A stretch of 64,000 nucleotides of DNA from Puccinia triticina (Eukaryota; Basidiomycota; Pucciniomycetes; Pucciniales; Pucciniaceae): assembly GCF_026914185.1 (NCBI RefSeq), contig NC_070571.1, forward strand, positions 2,852,001 to 2,916,000, written 5' to 3'. Position numbers and translations under genes: made by a program. A model generated the notes under the pieces. It made no database searches. It was not told where the DNA came from and saw nothing but the letters and a program-made list of their open reading frames with translations. This document shows positions 43,411 to 53,513 of this stretch, piece after piece. How positions within the stretch are numbered: the first letter of the stretch is position 1; every line of letters starts with the position of its first letter.

Positions 43411-43836
43411 CAGGCTTGCATTATCTTCTCTCTTCTGGTCTTCTTTTGCATACGCCCCCCCCCCCTCACAGTCATAAGAAAGCGCACACTTTTTGCTTTG
43501 CTTTGAGTTCATTTGCTTATTGCATTTGTATATAAAAAAAACAGGGAGAGAGATCAGGGAAACTAGAGATGTTGAGGAAGAGGCGTTTAAACTTTTCGTC
43601 GATTCACAACTCACTCACACATATACACACCATGCCCACACACACATATCTCAACAAGCCACAAAAACAAAACAAAAAAGCAACAAAAAAAGGACATAAG
43701 AAGGGGATTTATGGGGAGAGGATTACGGGTCAATAACGGGCGAGAAAAGAGCACGTTTCGTGAAAACAGAGCAAGAGAGGAGGGAGAAGAAAGGGCGAGA
43801 GAAACGGGAGTGGGAGTACGAGAGTTTGGGTGGGGT

Positions 43837-46831
43837 TTAGAGTTCGTCTCGTGGTGAGCCGTCGTCCACTTGCTCATCAGCAGTGCTCCCCTCTTCCTCT
43901 TCTCCTGCAGAAGCAGGGGCCGATTCCTCACCACCCGCCGCGTCCAACTCGGCCTCCTCATCATCCTGCCCGGCAGTCGACGGGGGCGAAACCTTCTCGA
44001 GAAACGCGCCCAACAGCCGGTCCAGATCCGTCGCGAACGCCTGATACACATCTTCCACCTTGGCTTTCGCCCGCGCCAAGTCGGCGAAAAACTGCGGCAC
44101 CCGCACCTCGCTCATCCAGTCCCGTCCTTTCTTCTCCTCCGCCTCGGCCGCCGCCGTGGGCGGGACCCAGGTGCCGTTGATGAGGGCCTGCATCTGGGTC
44201 TTGATCTGATCGAGGTCCTTCTTGATTTTGTTGTATACTGCAAAACGCCCAAACTCATCAGCATCTCACATATAAGTAAAACAGAGGGGTAAGGGGGACG
44301 TACCGGTCCAATCGCGAGGAGACGAGTCGGCCAACCAAGTGAGTCCGAACCCGAACTCGGACTCGAAGTCCGAGGCGAAGGTCGCGATCGGCTCCCAGAC
44401 CCTCTCCAGAATCTCGCTCTCGAGCTGGTATTGGGCAGCCGAGAAGCCGTCGAGTTCGGCCAGATGAGGCGCGACGAGTTTGTCGAAGAACTTGTGCTTA
44501 GACTTGCCGATGATGAGCTGTGCTTTGGACGCGGTTTCGGCGGGGGGCACGGTCTCGAGCGTCTGGGCGCGCTCGAGCCAGCGCCGGAGCCGCTCGACTA
44601 CCTTCGTGCGCTCAACCTCCAACCCCGCCGTCCGTTGCTTGCCCACTATCTCCGCATGCTTCGCGAGGTTCGAGGCGTCCCTTTTGGCGCTGATCGCGGC
44701 CACCAACTCCGCCGTCTGGGCAGCCTCCATCGCCCAGATCCGCGCGAACCCGTCCGCCGCGATGGTCTCTAAGCGCTGCCGCTCCTGCGCTATCTCTTCC
44801 GGAGTGTACCGGCTCTTCGGCTCGCCATCCGCTTCGTCTGTGGCTGAGGCACTCGCTTTGGGATCGCTCGCTTCAGAGGCAATCTCCTCATCGATCTCGT
44901 TCATGAACTCTGTCCAACAAAAAAGGCCGCGTCATTGACTACACAGGAAAAAAGAGAAGGGTCCGGGAAAACAAGTTACCGTCTATGTCGACTGACAAGT
45001 TCTCAGTCTCGACTAGCGGCTCCTCGACGACCTGCGCCTCGGCCTCCGGTATCGGGTCGTCATGGTCCTCCGGCTGCGGAGCAGAGTCTTCGGGGCAAGA
45101 CTGTTCAAGGTCTTCTTCTTCGTCGGCCAATTCGTCCTGCGAAGCAAGCGCCTTGTCCACGAGGTCAGGCTCGGTGGCGAGTGGGGCGGGCCACTCTTTC
45201 TGGGTGCCAATGACAGGCTCGGACGGCGAGGTGTCTTCTGGAGTTGGAGATGGGGCATGGTGGTCATCGTCTTCCGGGCTCACGGGGGGACCAGACGTGT
45301 CAGTGGGCTCTTCCGAAGACGGGGCGGCTGGAGTCGCGGCTAGATGGTGGTCATTGTCGGAGTGCAGGGGAGGATCAGACGGCGCAGACTTATCGATGGG
45401 ATCTGGGACATGCGATGCCACAGGAGGAGATTTCTGGTGATGCTGATCATTCGGAGACATGCCACCAGGAGAGTCAGCTTTGCGGGCCCGGTACTCGTTG
45501 AGCTTGAGGGCGATCTTAGCGATCTGGGGAGTGACGTAGATCTGGCTGAGTTTCTTGATCGGCCTGAGGAGCCGGTGACGGTATGTGCGCTTGAGATTGG
45601 CGAGCTGGTCTTTGAGCAGATTGGAGTCGTCGACGAGCAGATAGTTGTACGTTTTGAGGGCCAGACGGGCCAGCAGGGGGTGCAGATGGTGGCGGTAGAG
45701 GTCGATCAGGGCCGGTAGGACGGTGTGGCGGACGGGCTGGATGAGGTTGTGGAGCAGGAATGCGCGCAGATGGGGCAGATAGGTCTTCAGGGCGCCGATC
45801 AGCCGTGAGTTCCGGAGCGTGTTGTAGACTTGTTTGGATTGCTCGATCGTGTACCGGATGTGTGGCTGGAGTTTCTGCTCGTATCGCTGGTTAATATGGT
45901 CCATGAGGGGTGTCCAGTAGGTGCTCTGGAGAGTGTGCGCCTGCTCGAGCAGTCCAGACTGGCGGACGAGCTGCTTTGAGAGCCGGAGAGTGGCGGATAG
46001 CTGGGGTTGGACATGGGACCAGGTGGGGAGGAGATAGTGTTCGTAGACAGGCCTTAGTTTCCGGTCGACCCGTTTCTGGAGGGGGTACCGGAACTGGTTG
46101 TTGAGCTGGTCGAGATAGGGGGAAATGTGGGGCTCCAGTGCCCAATGCACTTCGGCCAGGTTCCGACAGACGACCGGGTTCGAGCTCGGGTCTTTGGGAC
46201 AGAAGTAGAAGTAGGCCAGGCCGAGATAGCAGACCAGGACCTGGAGCAGGAAGGAGAACAGCCAGCGTGATCGGGCTTTTTTGGCGGGGGTTTTCCGCGC
46301 TCCCGGAGTGGTAGTTGGCGGCCGTTTCTTGGGCTTGAGTCTCTGTGGATCAGTCGGAGGAGCGTCAGCTTGAGTGTCTGAAAGGGTATAAAGATAATAA
46401 TAATCAAGATGCACTTTTTTGGTGACGGCGATTGAGTCGGGCAGATTGTTCTTGCCATTCTTGAGCAGCATCTGGGTGGACTGGTTTGAGAAGTCAGGTA
46501 GATGGCTGAGTTTGATTTTTTTGGTGGGTGAGCTCGGCACGGGCTGCTGCTGCTGCTGGTTGCGGTGGTCCTTTTTGTAAAAACAAAGACAGAATCTTGA
46601 TAGATAGTTAGTGGTGCGATCTGCCAGGACGAGACGATCGAGAATATCAACATACCGTCGATGAACTGTGCATCGCATGGACAGATCGGAAGAGAGAAGG
46701 GGGCTTCGTTAGCGGAGTGGGTGATATGTTTTTTTTTCCTCATTCTGTTTGTTTGCTGACCTTGAGCGAGACGATGCTGGCTTGGACTTGGTTGAGGTGC
46801 TACTCTTGGATGAGGGCTGAAGGGAGACCAT
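43837..46831 (-). CDS. Predicted type II ER membrane protein with C-terminal RDEL
   Basis: A five-exon gene predicts an 892-residue protein. Exons are 46831-46761, 46665-46656 (10 nt), 46570-44980, 44909-44304 and 44237-43837; phases agree and the total is 2679 nt. The Ser-, Gln- and Lys-rich N-terminus ends in a basic block (KKARSR) before a single membrane segment at about residues 130-150 (WLFSFLLQVLVCYLGLAYFY). A long helical region follows, with LNNQFRYPLQKRVDRKLRPV and later helices, then an acidic Pro/Ser/Glu linker, a coiled helical part (TPEEIAQERQRLETIAADGF) and an acidic tail ending RDEL. Basic residues before the membrane segment and a lumenal-type retrieval signal at the end fit a type II ER protein. 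The function is unknown to me. The ATG at 46831 lies within an upstream short frame starting at 46843, so the start is the weakest point. Confidence 0.72.
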
Positions 46832-46987
46832 CGTTGTTCATGTTCTGGGGGTTTTCAGAACTCCGACTGGGCTGATTAAATATTTTTCTGTGGCGGAGTC
46901 TATCGCCCGCCCGGAACACCAGCGGAGCTGCAAGAAGATCCCGAGGCCGACACTCCGACGTACACAGCCCTAACTCAACCACCCGGG

Positions 46988-47113
46988 ATGACTCCGGTCA
47001 GGACATCCCCCGTCAGCTACGCACCACAGCAACATGTAAATATTCACGTCGAGCTCAACAGCCCCTCCGAGCAGCGTCCCCTGCTCAGGAGAAAAATGAC
47101 CCTGGTGACCTGA
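46988..47113 (+). CDS. Short divergent open frame, 41 codons
   Basis: MTPVRTSPVSYAPQQHVNIH opens a 41-residue frame on the plus strand, about 150 bp from the start of the minus-strand RDEL gene. Its composition is unlike the flanking non-coding DNA. It ends in TGA at 47111-47113. It could be a first exon of a divergent gene or chance. No continuation was found in the AT-rich 47114-47418. Confidence 0.2.
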   Translation: MTPVRTSPVSYAPQQHVNIHVELNSPSEQRPLLRRKMTLVT

Positions 47114-47418
47114 GGCTCACAAGTTTTTCAAGAAAGTCCTCAATTTTGGTATTTACATTTCCTTTACAATTGCATACTCTTCAAGTAGAAGATTTCTGGG
47201 AAAGATTCAAAAGAAAAAAAAAGACCTCCATATCGGTCCCTACATTCGAAATCCACATGGTCTCGCTGCAGCCCTCCATCTTGTGAGATCCACAGAAAGT
47301 CCCTTAGTAGCTTTGTATATTTTGTTTTTGTAGCCTTGCCGCTTCAACTCTGACGAGGACAGATGGACGGTGTTGTGAATCAGAATATTGGGGTGGCCGT
47401 ATGCATCTGACCAGCAGA

Positions 47419-48417
47419 CTAATTTTTCGGGATTGCAGGGGGGGCGACCTCTTTGAAGGTATGGTGAATGCATTCATCACACACTGGGAAGGTGGAAGTA
47501 AGTACACAATTTTAGCAGAATGACCTTGGTATGGCTCAGGATTCAAAGCTTGGGCTCACCCGGTCTGCGGTTGTTGACTGGTTCCAGTTTCGAGCATTCA
47601 TGCCGACGATCTATGCTGTCTTTTGGATAGTTCCAACCACTGGCCACGTCGACACCCATGACCGCTACATACAGCCCGAAGATTTCCAATCATAGGGGAT
47701 GAGCTTCAGAGCTACTTTATACGTATGGCCAAAATGAGAGCTACATAAATCACGCACCTATCTTTCCAGATCCATCGTCGGGCCAGATTTGGTGTGGATG
47801 CATGAATTCTACTTTCGATTGGAGTGGCCCTTTCTCGTTAGCATTGCGGTACCGTGTGCATCCTACAAAGCGAAGAGACTCGACTGACGGATGATGAGAC
47901 AATAGAGAGTATTAAGGGGAGGAGACGATTGTTAGTCTTAGTTTGGCACTGTCGAAAATTTAACCATGATTCTAATGAAAAATCGAACTTACGAGGTAAA
48001 TGATAGGTTTCGGTCTTCGACCTATGGTAGCTGCTTTGCTTCTCGGCCTGATGACATGAGTCGAAGTTGCACAGGTAACCCAGACCATCGTCCCCTCTAC
48101 ATGATGTAGCCAAATTCAATGCTGGGTTTTGAGGGAGATAGAGCTTGAGCAACTCCCTTCAGAAAAACAATCACTTGATTTGTAAGCTTACGCTCAGGGC
48201 GCCCTACCACTGGTGGAGCTTTTGTTGGATATGGTTGAGTATTCCAGCTGCGTCCACAGCGTACGGGACCATTTGCTTTGACTCCGTCCCTCGGTGTCGG
48301 GGCTCTTCGTGAAAGGGCGTGTCCCTGGACTTCGGCAAGCTGGACGGCGGGTAGGCCGGCCAGAGCAATGACGGCCGAAATAACGTATAGCTTCCAGGTC
48401 GCACCGGCTGCAAACAT
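47419..48417 (-). CDS. Secreted cysteine-rich protein, five exons, candidate effector
   Basis: A 209-residue secreted protein. Exons are 48417-48192, 48121-47993, 47862-47758, 47664-47560 and 47483-47419; every intron is GT..AG and phase 1, and the total is 630 nt. The signal peptide is about residues 1-34 (WKLYVISAVIALAGLPAV). LSRR at 35-38 is a possible Kex2 site. The mature chain has eight cysteines: RCGRSWN, TSCRGDDGLGYLCNFDSC, RCTRYRNANEKG, HECSKLEPVNNRRP and VCDEC with a downstream His pair. It ends PPAIPKN. Closely spaced CxxC and C-x4-C pairs with His could form disulphides or bind metal. No known enzyme domain. Several exons have no ATG and were found from splice signals and phase. 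A host-directed role is inferred only from secretion, Cys content and the rust-like setting. Confidence 0.7.
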
Positions 48418-48619
48418 ACTGGTGGTGAAGATTTCAAGCGTTTTGGGATTTTTGGTTGGTGTGAAGGTTGAAGAGGCAAAAGCGAGCTACGGCTATGTAT
48501 TTCTAGAAACCCAGAATTACACGCCCTCTGGACAACCAGTTGCTTGCCTCCGGGACGCCCTGCAGGATGTTCAACTGCCTCGCCCGCGTTAAAGCGATAC
48601 AGAGGCCTACTATACAGCT

Positions 48620-49630
48620 GTCCCTAGTGTGATACTGATGTCTTTGATTCGCGGGTAAACCGCGGGGCGAATTCGAAAAGGCTGTGGCGCCACGATCGCG
48701 CGGCCGTATTCTTCAGCCCCCAGGACGCCACAAGGACCACAATTTGCGCCACCATGGCGAAGAGGTGACCCATGACGAGGTGGCGCCACAACGGTCGCCT
48801 CCTGGGCGCCACGGCCGTCAGGGCGGCACCGAGTCGCCGGCGAGACCATCGAATGACTCAGCGTCACAGGGGCGGCCCCGGGGTCGCCCACCTTGCGCCC
48901 CCATCCGAGGCGGCTGTGAGACCATCACGCCCCGGAGACTTCATGGCTGTCCGCCGCCGCGGCGTCCCGGAAGCAACGGTGGGTAGTTACGTTGCCAATA
49001 ACGGTAACGTAACGGTAACGTAACGATTTTTCAGCCGTTATCGTTACCGTTATTCGTAACGGCAGTGCGTTACGGTACCGCTGGAACGTGACAGAAAAAT
49101 ATTGGTGTTCGTTACGTTACTGGCGCCTGCGGAGCGCCATATAACGCCCGATAACGGCCAATTTTGGACCGTTACGCGTTATCTGGTGGATAACGCGCAG
49201 TAACGACCTCAAAAAAACAGCCCGTTACGTTACGCGCAAGGCATGCAAAGACCCCGTTACAAATAACGTAACGGGCAGCTGCGGGTAACGAGGGTAGTTA
49301 CGTTACCCAAATTACGTGAATAACGTAACGTAACGTAACTACCCATTGCTGCCGGAAGCGACCCCCGGCGGCCACCATGATGCGTTCAGGCCACGCCCCC
49401 AAGACACCACGGCTGCCTGTGCCTGTGGCAGCCCGGAGGCGACACCTGGCGGCCACCATGCTGCCCTCGGGCCCTGGAGAGCCTGGGCTAAAGGGATGGC
49501 TCACTGGCATCCGGCCATGCCGGCCGTCATCGCTTCTCCCTCCAGGAGTCATTATGACTGATGGTGAAGCCATCTCGGTCACATTATACATGGGGCTGTT
49601 ACAATGACCCCATGTTTCATGTTCCAGCCC
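48620..49630. repeat. GC-rich GGCGCCAC-word region interrupted by a TAACG-rich element
   Basis: GGCGCCAC, GGCGGCCACCATG and CCGGAAGC words recur on both sides of the element at 48980-49345. The frames it keeps open on both strands show no domain. It may be the subterminal region of the Plavaka transposon that follows, as CACTA-like elements often have repetitive ends, but the termini cannot be fixed. Confidence 0.4.
48980..49345. mobile_element. Non-autonomous element packed with GTAACGTAACG words
   Basis: TGGGTAGTTACGTT opens and AACGTAACTACCCA closes a 366-bp element. The interior is dense in TAACGTAACG, CGTTAC and GTTACGTTAC on both strands. A target duplication could not be fixed because the flanks are themselves repetitive. 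No coding capacity. The design, perfect ends plus saturating short motif, resembles the elements at 21477 and 41534. Confidence 0.75.
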
Positions 49631-49928
49631 AGAGAAGCAATCTGATCCAAGCCACACCCGCCCCACCCGCAAAAGCGTGGCTGCATTCACAACCAACCCA
49701 ATCATATCATGGAGGACGGCAACCAGCGCATCGAGACAGATGGTAAGGTTGCATCAGTGAATCACGCTAATCATGTCAGAACTGACCAACTCTCCTTGTT
49801 TGTTGATTCTAGACTACATATAAAATGGTACAAAGTACCTATGTAAGTCCTGCCCCCTTTCTAGGGGGAACATCAGTTGGCTGCGTCACACACGCACTCC
49901 GGTACACCGACTTAACGTTGGTCTTCGG

Positions 49929-50760
49929 ATGGCCCAGAGGGCCGATGCCCAGGGTAACCAGTTTCAAGGGCCCCCGCAAGCCGCTGGTCCCCAGTCTCAA
50001 GGGCCCCCGCCACTTGCGGAACCAACACTTGATCAAGAGGATCCCACAACAGCTGATCCATTGCGATATGAGGACAACCTTGTTGATAGCCGGTTTTGGA
50101 ATGATATTGAGGCCGCCACTAAGAAAGCCAGGACAATGGACGACGAGCTCGAGGAGAATGACAATCCACAACCGCCTGTAAACCCCAATGCCGACTGGCA
50201 AGAGGTGATGAACAACGAGCTTCACAATATCTCGTTGGCACCCGCTGGGATCACTCACTCTCACTCTCAAGCACGGTCGACTAATACGCGCACAGTGGCC
50301 AGCACCCCTTGGTACCCATTCCGGAACCAGTGGGTGTGTTGTTGCTTTGCCTGCATTCCATTAATCCATTATTAGGCTAATACTAACAACTGACTTGGGT
50401 ATTTCAGGAACTGATTGGTTCTATGATTGTTGGTCATACCCGGTTAATGATATCAAGGACACAGTACAACAAGATATGCACAGTGTTGCGTGTTTGTGGT
50501 ATTAAATACCCTGCGTGGTTGACTGTGCGCGCTTCATGTGCCCAAATCAATCTCCTCTTGGGTTCAAAAGTGCAGGCCAGCGTCTCTGTGTTCGACACAC
50601 CCTATTTTTGCTGAGCGCCAAAGGATTATTTCAGAGGTGAGTTTTGGGTAGTCGGTGGAAAGGATTGGTAAGTGTGACACTGATAGAATGCAACCATTTT
50701 TTTCAGGAGTTATCAAACCCCCAGGTTGAGAGAAATTGGAGAACTAGAAATGATATTTCA
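49929..50760 (+). pseudogene. Plavaka-type transposase, N-terminal part
   Basis: N-terminal exons of a Plavaka (CACTA-like, basidiomycete) transposase. Exon 1 (from 49929) ends TPWYPFRNQW at 50333. After an intron (50334-50407), exon 2 reads ELIGSMIVGHTRLMISRTQY, then YPAWLTVRASCAQI and SVSVFDTPYF; this is the conserved opening of the family. A one-base shift near 50610 breaks the frame, which otherwise continues LSAKGLFQ. After another intron (50637-50706) ELSNPQVERNW follows and the frame is lost near 50757, where LTR-like sequence intervenes. The transposase resumes at 57286. Recognition is by motif memory. Confidence 0.7.
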
Positions 50761-51216
50761 TGAGACAACTGTTCTAGCTTAGATTGACAATCCTAGTAAC
50801 ATTGACAAGTGAGACTGAGAGAAAAGAAATTTACCTAGAAGCAGTCTGTCTGGCCGCTGTCTAGGTTTGATTAAGGAAAGGAGTAGTTTGCTGCTCTTCA
50901 GCACGGTTGCTGTTTTCGGCGTTGAGTCTGGATGTCAGTCTCCACTCCTATTTCTCCTTCGGAGATTGGGTAAGGTTTTCTTACTTTGGCTGAGGTAACT
51001 CCTCTTGGTTACGCCTTAGCTTTGGTGCGGTTGTTCAAGACTAGCTGCGGTTTCTGTTTTATCAGAGTCGGCTTATTAGTTGTCTGACTTTGCTTTCCTT
51101 TGCTTTTAAGGAACTGGCTGCTTACCTCCTGCGTTGCCGTTGTGGCTCACGGTGGCTGCTGCTCGGGTTCTGGTTTTGGGCTGGTTGCCTATTTGGGAGT
51201 GGTTTGCTGTTAGCAT

Positions 51217-51221
51217 CCTCC
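51217..51221 (+). other. 5-bp target duplication (left) of the copia element
   Basis: CCTCC immediately precedes the TG of the left LTR and recurs immediately after the right LTR at 56986-56990. Confidence 0.9.
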
Positions 51222-51866
51222 TGTTGAGGGTAATTCGAGCACTTATGCATTTTGGATATGCATTATGTAAATGCAATTGTGGAGGCTGGGTGTTCCTGAA
51301 CTCGCAAACTCGGAAGTTTCTTTTTCTCTTGGCTTTCTCGCTTACAACCACTCGAGTCGATTGGAATCAAGTACAAGAAGATCAAGACTCCGAAAGCCCT
51401 AGTGATTCGAGAATCAGCAATACAGGTACAGAGTGACTATCACATCAAGTATTCAACTTAACATTAACCTCGTACACCCTTTGAATAAACTCAGCTCGCT
51501 CAAGTCAAGGAAACATCAAGTCGGTTTAGGAGGAGTAACTTCAAGTAAACACATTAGGAGTAAAATACGTTGGTTTCTTTTATCTCTAATGTTTAATAAT
51601 CTTGTTTCTCTGACTAAATCCATGTTGTTTCTAGTTAATTGTTCTTTAGTTTGAGTTCTTATCATTGTTCTCGTCATCGTGTTCAGTTGTCTTGTCTAGG
51701 ATATTATCTCTATTCAGTTCGTCGTGTTTATCTTTTCACTCTTGGTTGTTTGTGTCTTATGTCTCATTGTTGATTTCTGATTATTTTTACTTGTTTAGTT
51801 TTCTATTACTACTGGTTGAAAATAAAGTCAAAGATTTACAACAAAGAGTCTCGACGTCACATCACA
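51222..51866 (+). repeat. 5' LTR of the copia element
   Basis: It starts TGTTGAGGGTAATTCGAGC and ends GACGTCACATCACA. Length is identical to the right LTR. It contains the start of transcription by analogy; no TATA box is obvious. Confidence 0.92.
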
Positions 51867-51885
51867 TGGTAGCAAGAGTCAACTC
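51867..51885 (+). promoter_or_regulatory. Primer-binding site
   Basis: TGGTAGCAAGAGTC begins at the base after the LTR. The TGGTAGC start resembles the initiator-Met tRNA priming sites of Ty1/copia elements. Confidence 0.65.
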
Positions 51886-51947
51886 TTGAATCTTTCAACT
51901 CAGAGTTAAAGAAAAAACGAGTGTAGTAACTGAACACACCACCCAAT

Positions 51948-53513
51948 ATGTCGGACGATTCCGATTCATCGAGTGATAATCGGTCATCCAGTCGAGTCGA
52001 AAAACTTACCTTAGGCAACTGGGTACAATGGAAATCTCGCTTTACCTTGTATCTCAAGCGTCACAAGTTGCAAGATTTGCTCGATAAAAAATGGGTGGAA
52101 GACAAGAAGAACCTAGCGGTATATAAAAGAAAGAACACTAAGGCGTTGGACGCGTTGTGTGGCGCAGTCAGTAGAGATCTCCATAACGAAATTCTGGAGA
52201 ATGATAACTCGTTTCTCGATGCTTGGAATGCGTTAGCGTCAGCTTGCGGACAAAATTCGGTCATTACGACATGCGCAGCGTATAAAAAGGTTCATTCGAT
52301 GAAGTACCAACCTGGTACTTCACTAACCGAACACATTTCAGCATTTAAGAGCACATACACTCGTCTCGCGGATTTGACTGCAAATCACCTCCAAGAATTT
52401 GGAACGGTCACGTCGTTTATGGCTGCAGCTTTGTTTCTCGATAGCCTAGAATTTGATACGGAACTGGTGTCATTGGTACAAACGTGCTATGATATTAAAC
52501 CCTTTAACTTAAAGAATGTCAGTGATCGAATCATTATTGAAGCTTTACGCCGGAACAATCGTCAAGAATCGCAAGAAAAAGTCATGTTCGCATCCACGTC
52601 TACTCCAGCGTCGAAGTCAAACAAGAAAAAATCTAAGAACTCATCTGCTCCAAAGCCGAAAGCTGTTGCACCAACCATAAATAACGGTAGTCAGCCTTCA
52701 GCAAACAAGTTGAAAACGAATACTCCTTCCTCCTCAAAGACCGCTGCGCACGATTCAGTTGAAAACCGAATTGATAAGATTGAAAAATCAGTCAACGATC
52801 TTACCGAATTGATGAAGAAATTTGCGTCATCTAACATGTTAGGAATGGTGCATGGCTCAGAACATGTCTCGGACTCTAATCGTGGTCCTTTTGATGTTGA
52901 CTCGGACCGATCAAACTTTTTTGTTGCTACGGTTCAAAACGCATCAAGAGAGTATTTTTCTCGGTTTCTTGTGTTTGATACTGGCGCCACTCAGTCTTGT
53001 GTAATTAATCTGGAATTACTTACCAACGTTCAACCTTTGACGAATCATTTCATGAATACGTTTTCTTCACCGGTTGAGGCGACACATGTTGGTACACTGA
53101 AGATGGGCGACTACTTTATCAATCCGGTTTTTCATGTTCCGAATGGATGCGCAAATATTGTTTCGGCTACACAACTCATCGATCATGGTCTCAAACCACA
53201 TTTCAAGACCGATCAATTCTTGATTAAAGGTGGTGACAAGATTGTGGCGACGTTTCCTCGAATAGGGAAACTGTTTATGACTCCAATCTCAGAGTATATA
53301 TGTGTTGTGAACATGAAAATACCTGACGAGTTCGACTGGCATTTCGGTCTGGGGCATGCTTTGGACAAATATGTTGAATTATTTTGCAGACATAATAATG
53401 TTTCATCCTCTTCGTCGACAAAGTCCAAGGACTGTGAAATATGCTCAAAAGGCAAGATTCACCGTACGGCACATACTCGGAAACTCCCCTCATCAAGTAT
53501 GCCGTTTCATTGA
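51948..53513 (+). CDS. Copia polyprotein, Gag-protease-integrase zinc domain
   Basis: First part of the copia polyprotein, 521 codons to a TGA. Residues 1-200 are a UBN2-type Gag core (LTLGNWVQWKSRFTLYLKRH; SLTEHISAFKSTYTRLADL). Unlike most copia Gags it has no CCHC zinc knuckle; instead there is a Lys/Ser-rich stretch (KSNKKKSKNSSAPKPK) and a probable coiled coil (ENRIDKIEKSVNDLTELMKK). The aspartic protease has FDTGATQS with the catalytic Asp at residue 344. The integrase HHCC domain is at the end (WHFGLGH, then CEICSKGK). The ATG at 51948 follows the primer site by about 60 bp. The same frame continues after the single TGA into the integrase core, so this is one interrupted gene. Confidence 0.9.
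   Translation: MSDDSDSSSDNRSSSRVEKLTLGNWVQWKSRFTLYLKRHKLQDLLDKKWVEDKKNLAVYKRKNTKALDALCGAVSRDLHNEILENDNSFLDAWNALASACGQNSVITTCAAYKKVHSMKYQPGTSLTEHISAFKSTYTRLADLTANHLQEFGTVTSFMAAALFLDSLEFDTELVSLVQTCYDIKPFNLKNVSDRIIIEALRRNNRQESQEKVMFASTSTPASKSNKKKSKNSSAPKPKAVAPTINNGSQPSANKLKTNTPSSSKTAAHDSVENRIDKIEKSVNDLTELMKKFASSNMLGMVHGSEHVSDSNRGPFDVDSDRSNFFVATVQNASREYFSRFLVFDTGATQSCVINLELLTNVQPLTNHFMNTFSSPVEATHVGTLKMGDYFINPVFHVPNGCANIVSATQLIDHGLKPHFKTDQFLIKGGDKIVATFPRIGKLFMTPISEYICVVNMKIPDEFDWHFGLGHALDKYVELFCRHNNVSSSSSTKSKDCEICSKGKIHRTAHTRKLPSSSMPFH

Noticed and set aside
46390..46430. A 37-bp GT..AG intron inside the long exon of the RDEL gene (GTGCATCTTG to CTTTCAG)
   Set aside because: Removal would shift the frame and destroy the downstream membrane and helical regions. 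It is also shorter than any other intron in the window.
49839..50270. 143-codon minus-strand frame
   Set aside because: Antisense shadow of the Plavaka N-terminal exon, which has family motifs on the plus strand.
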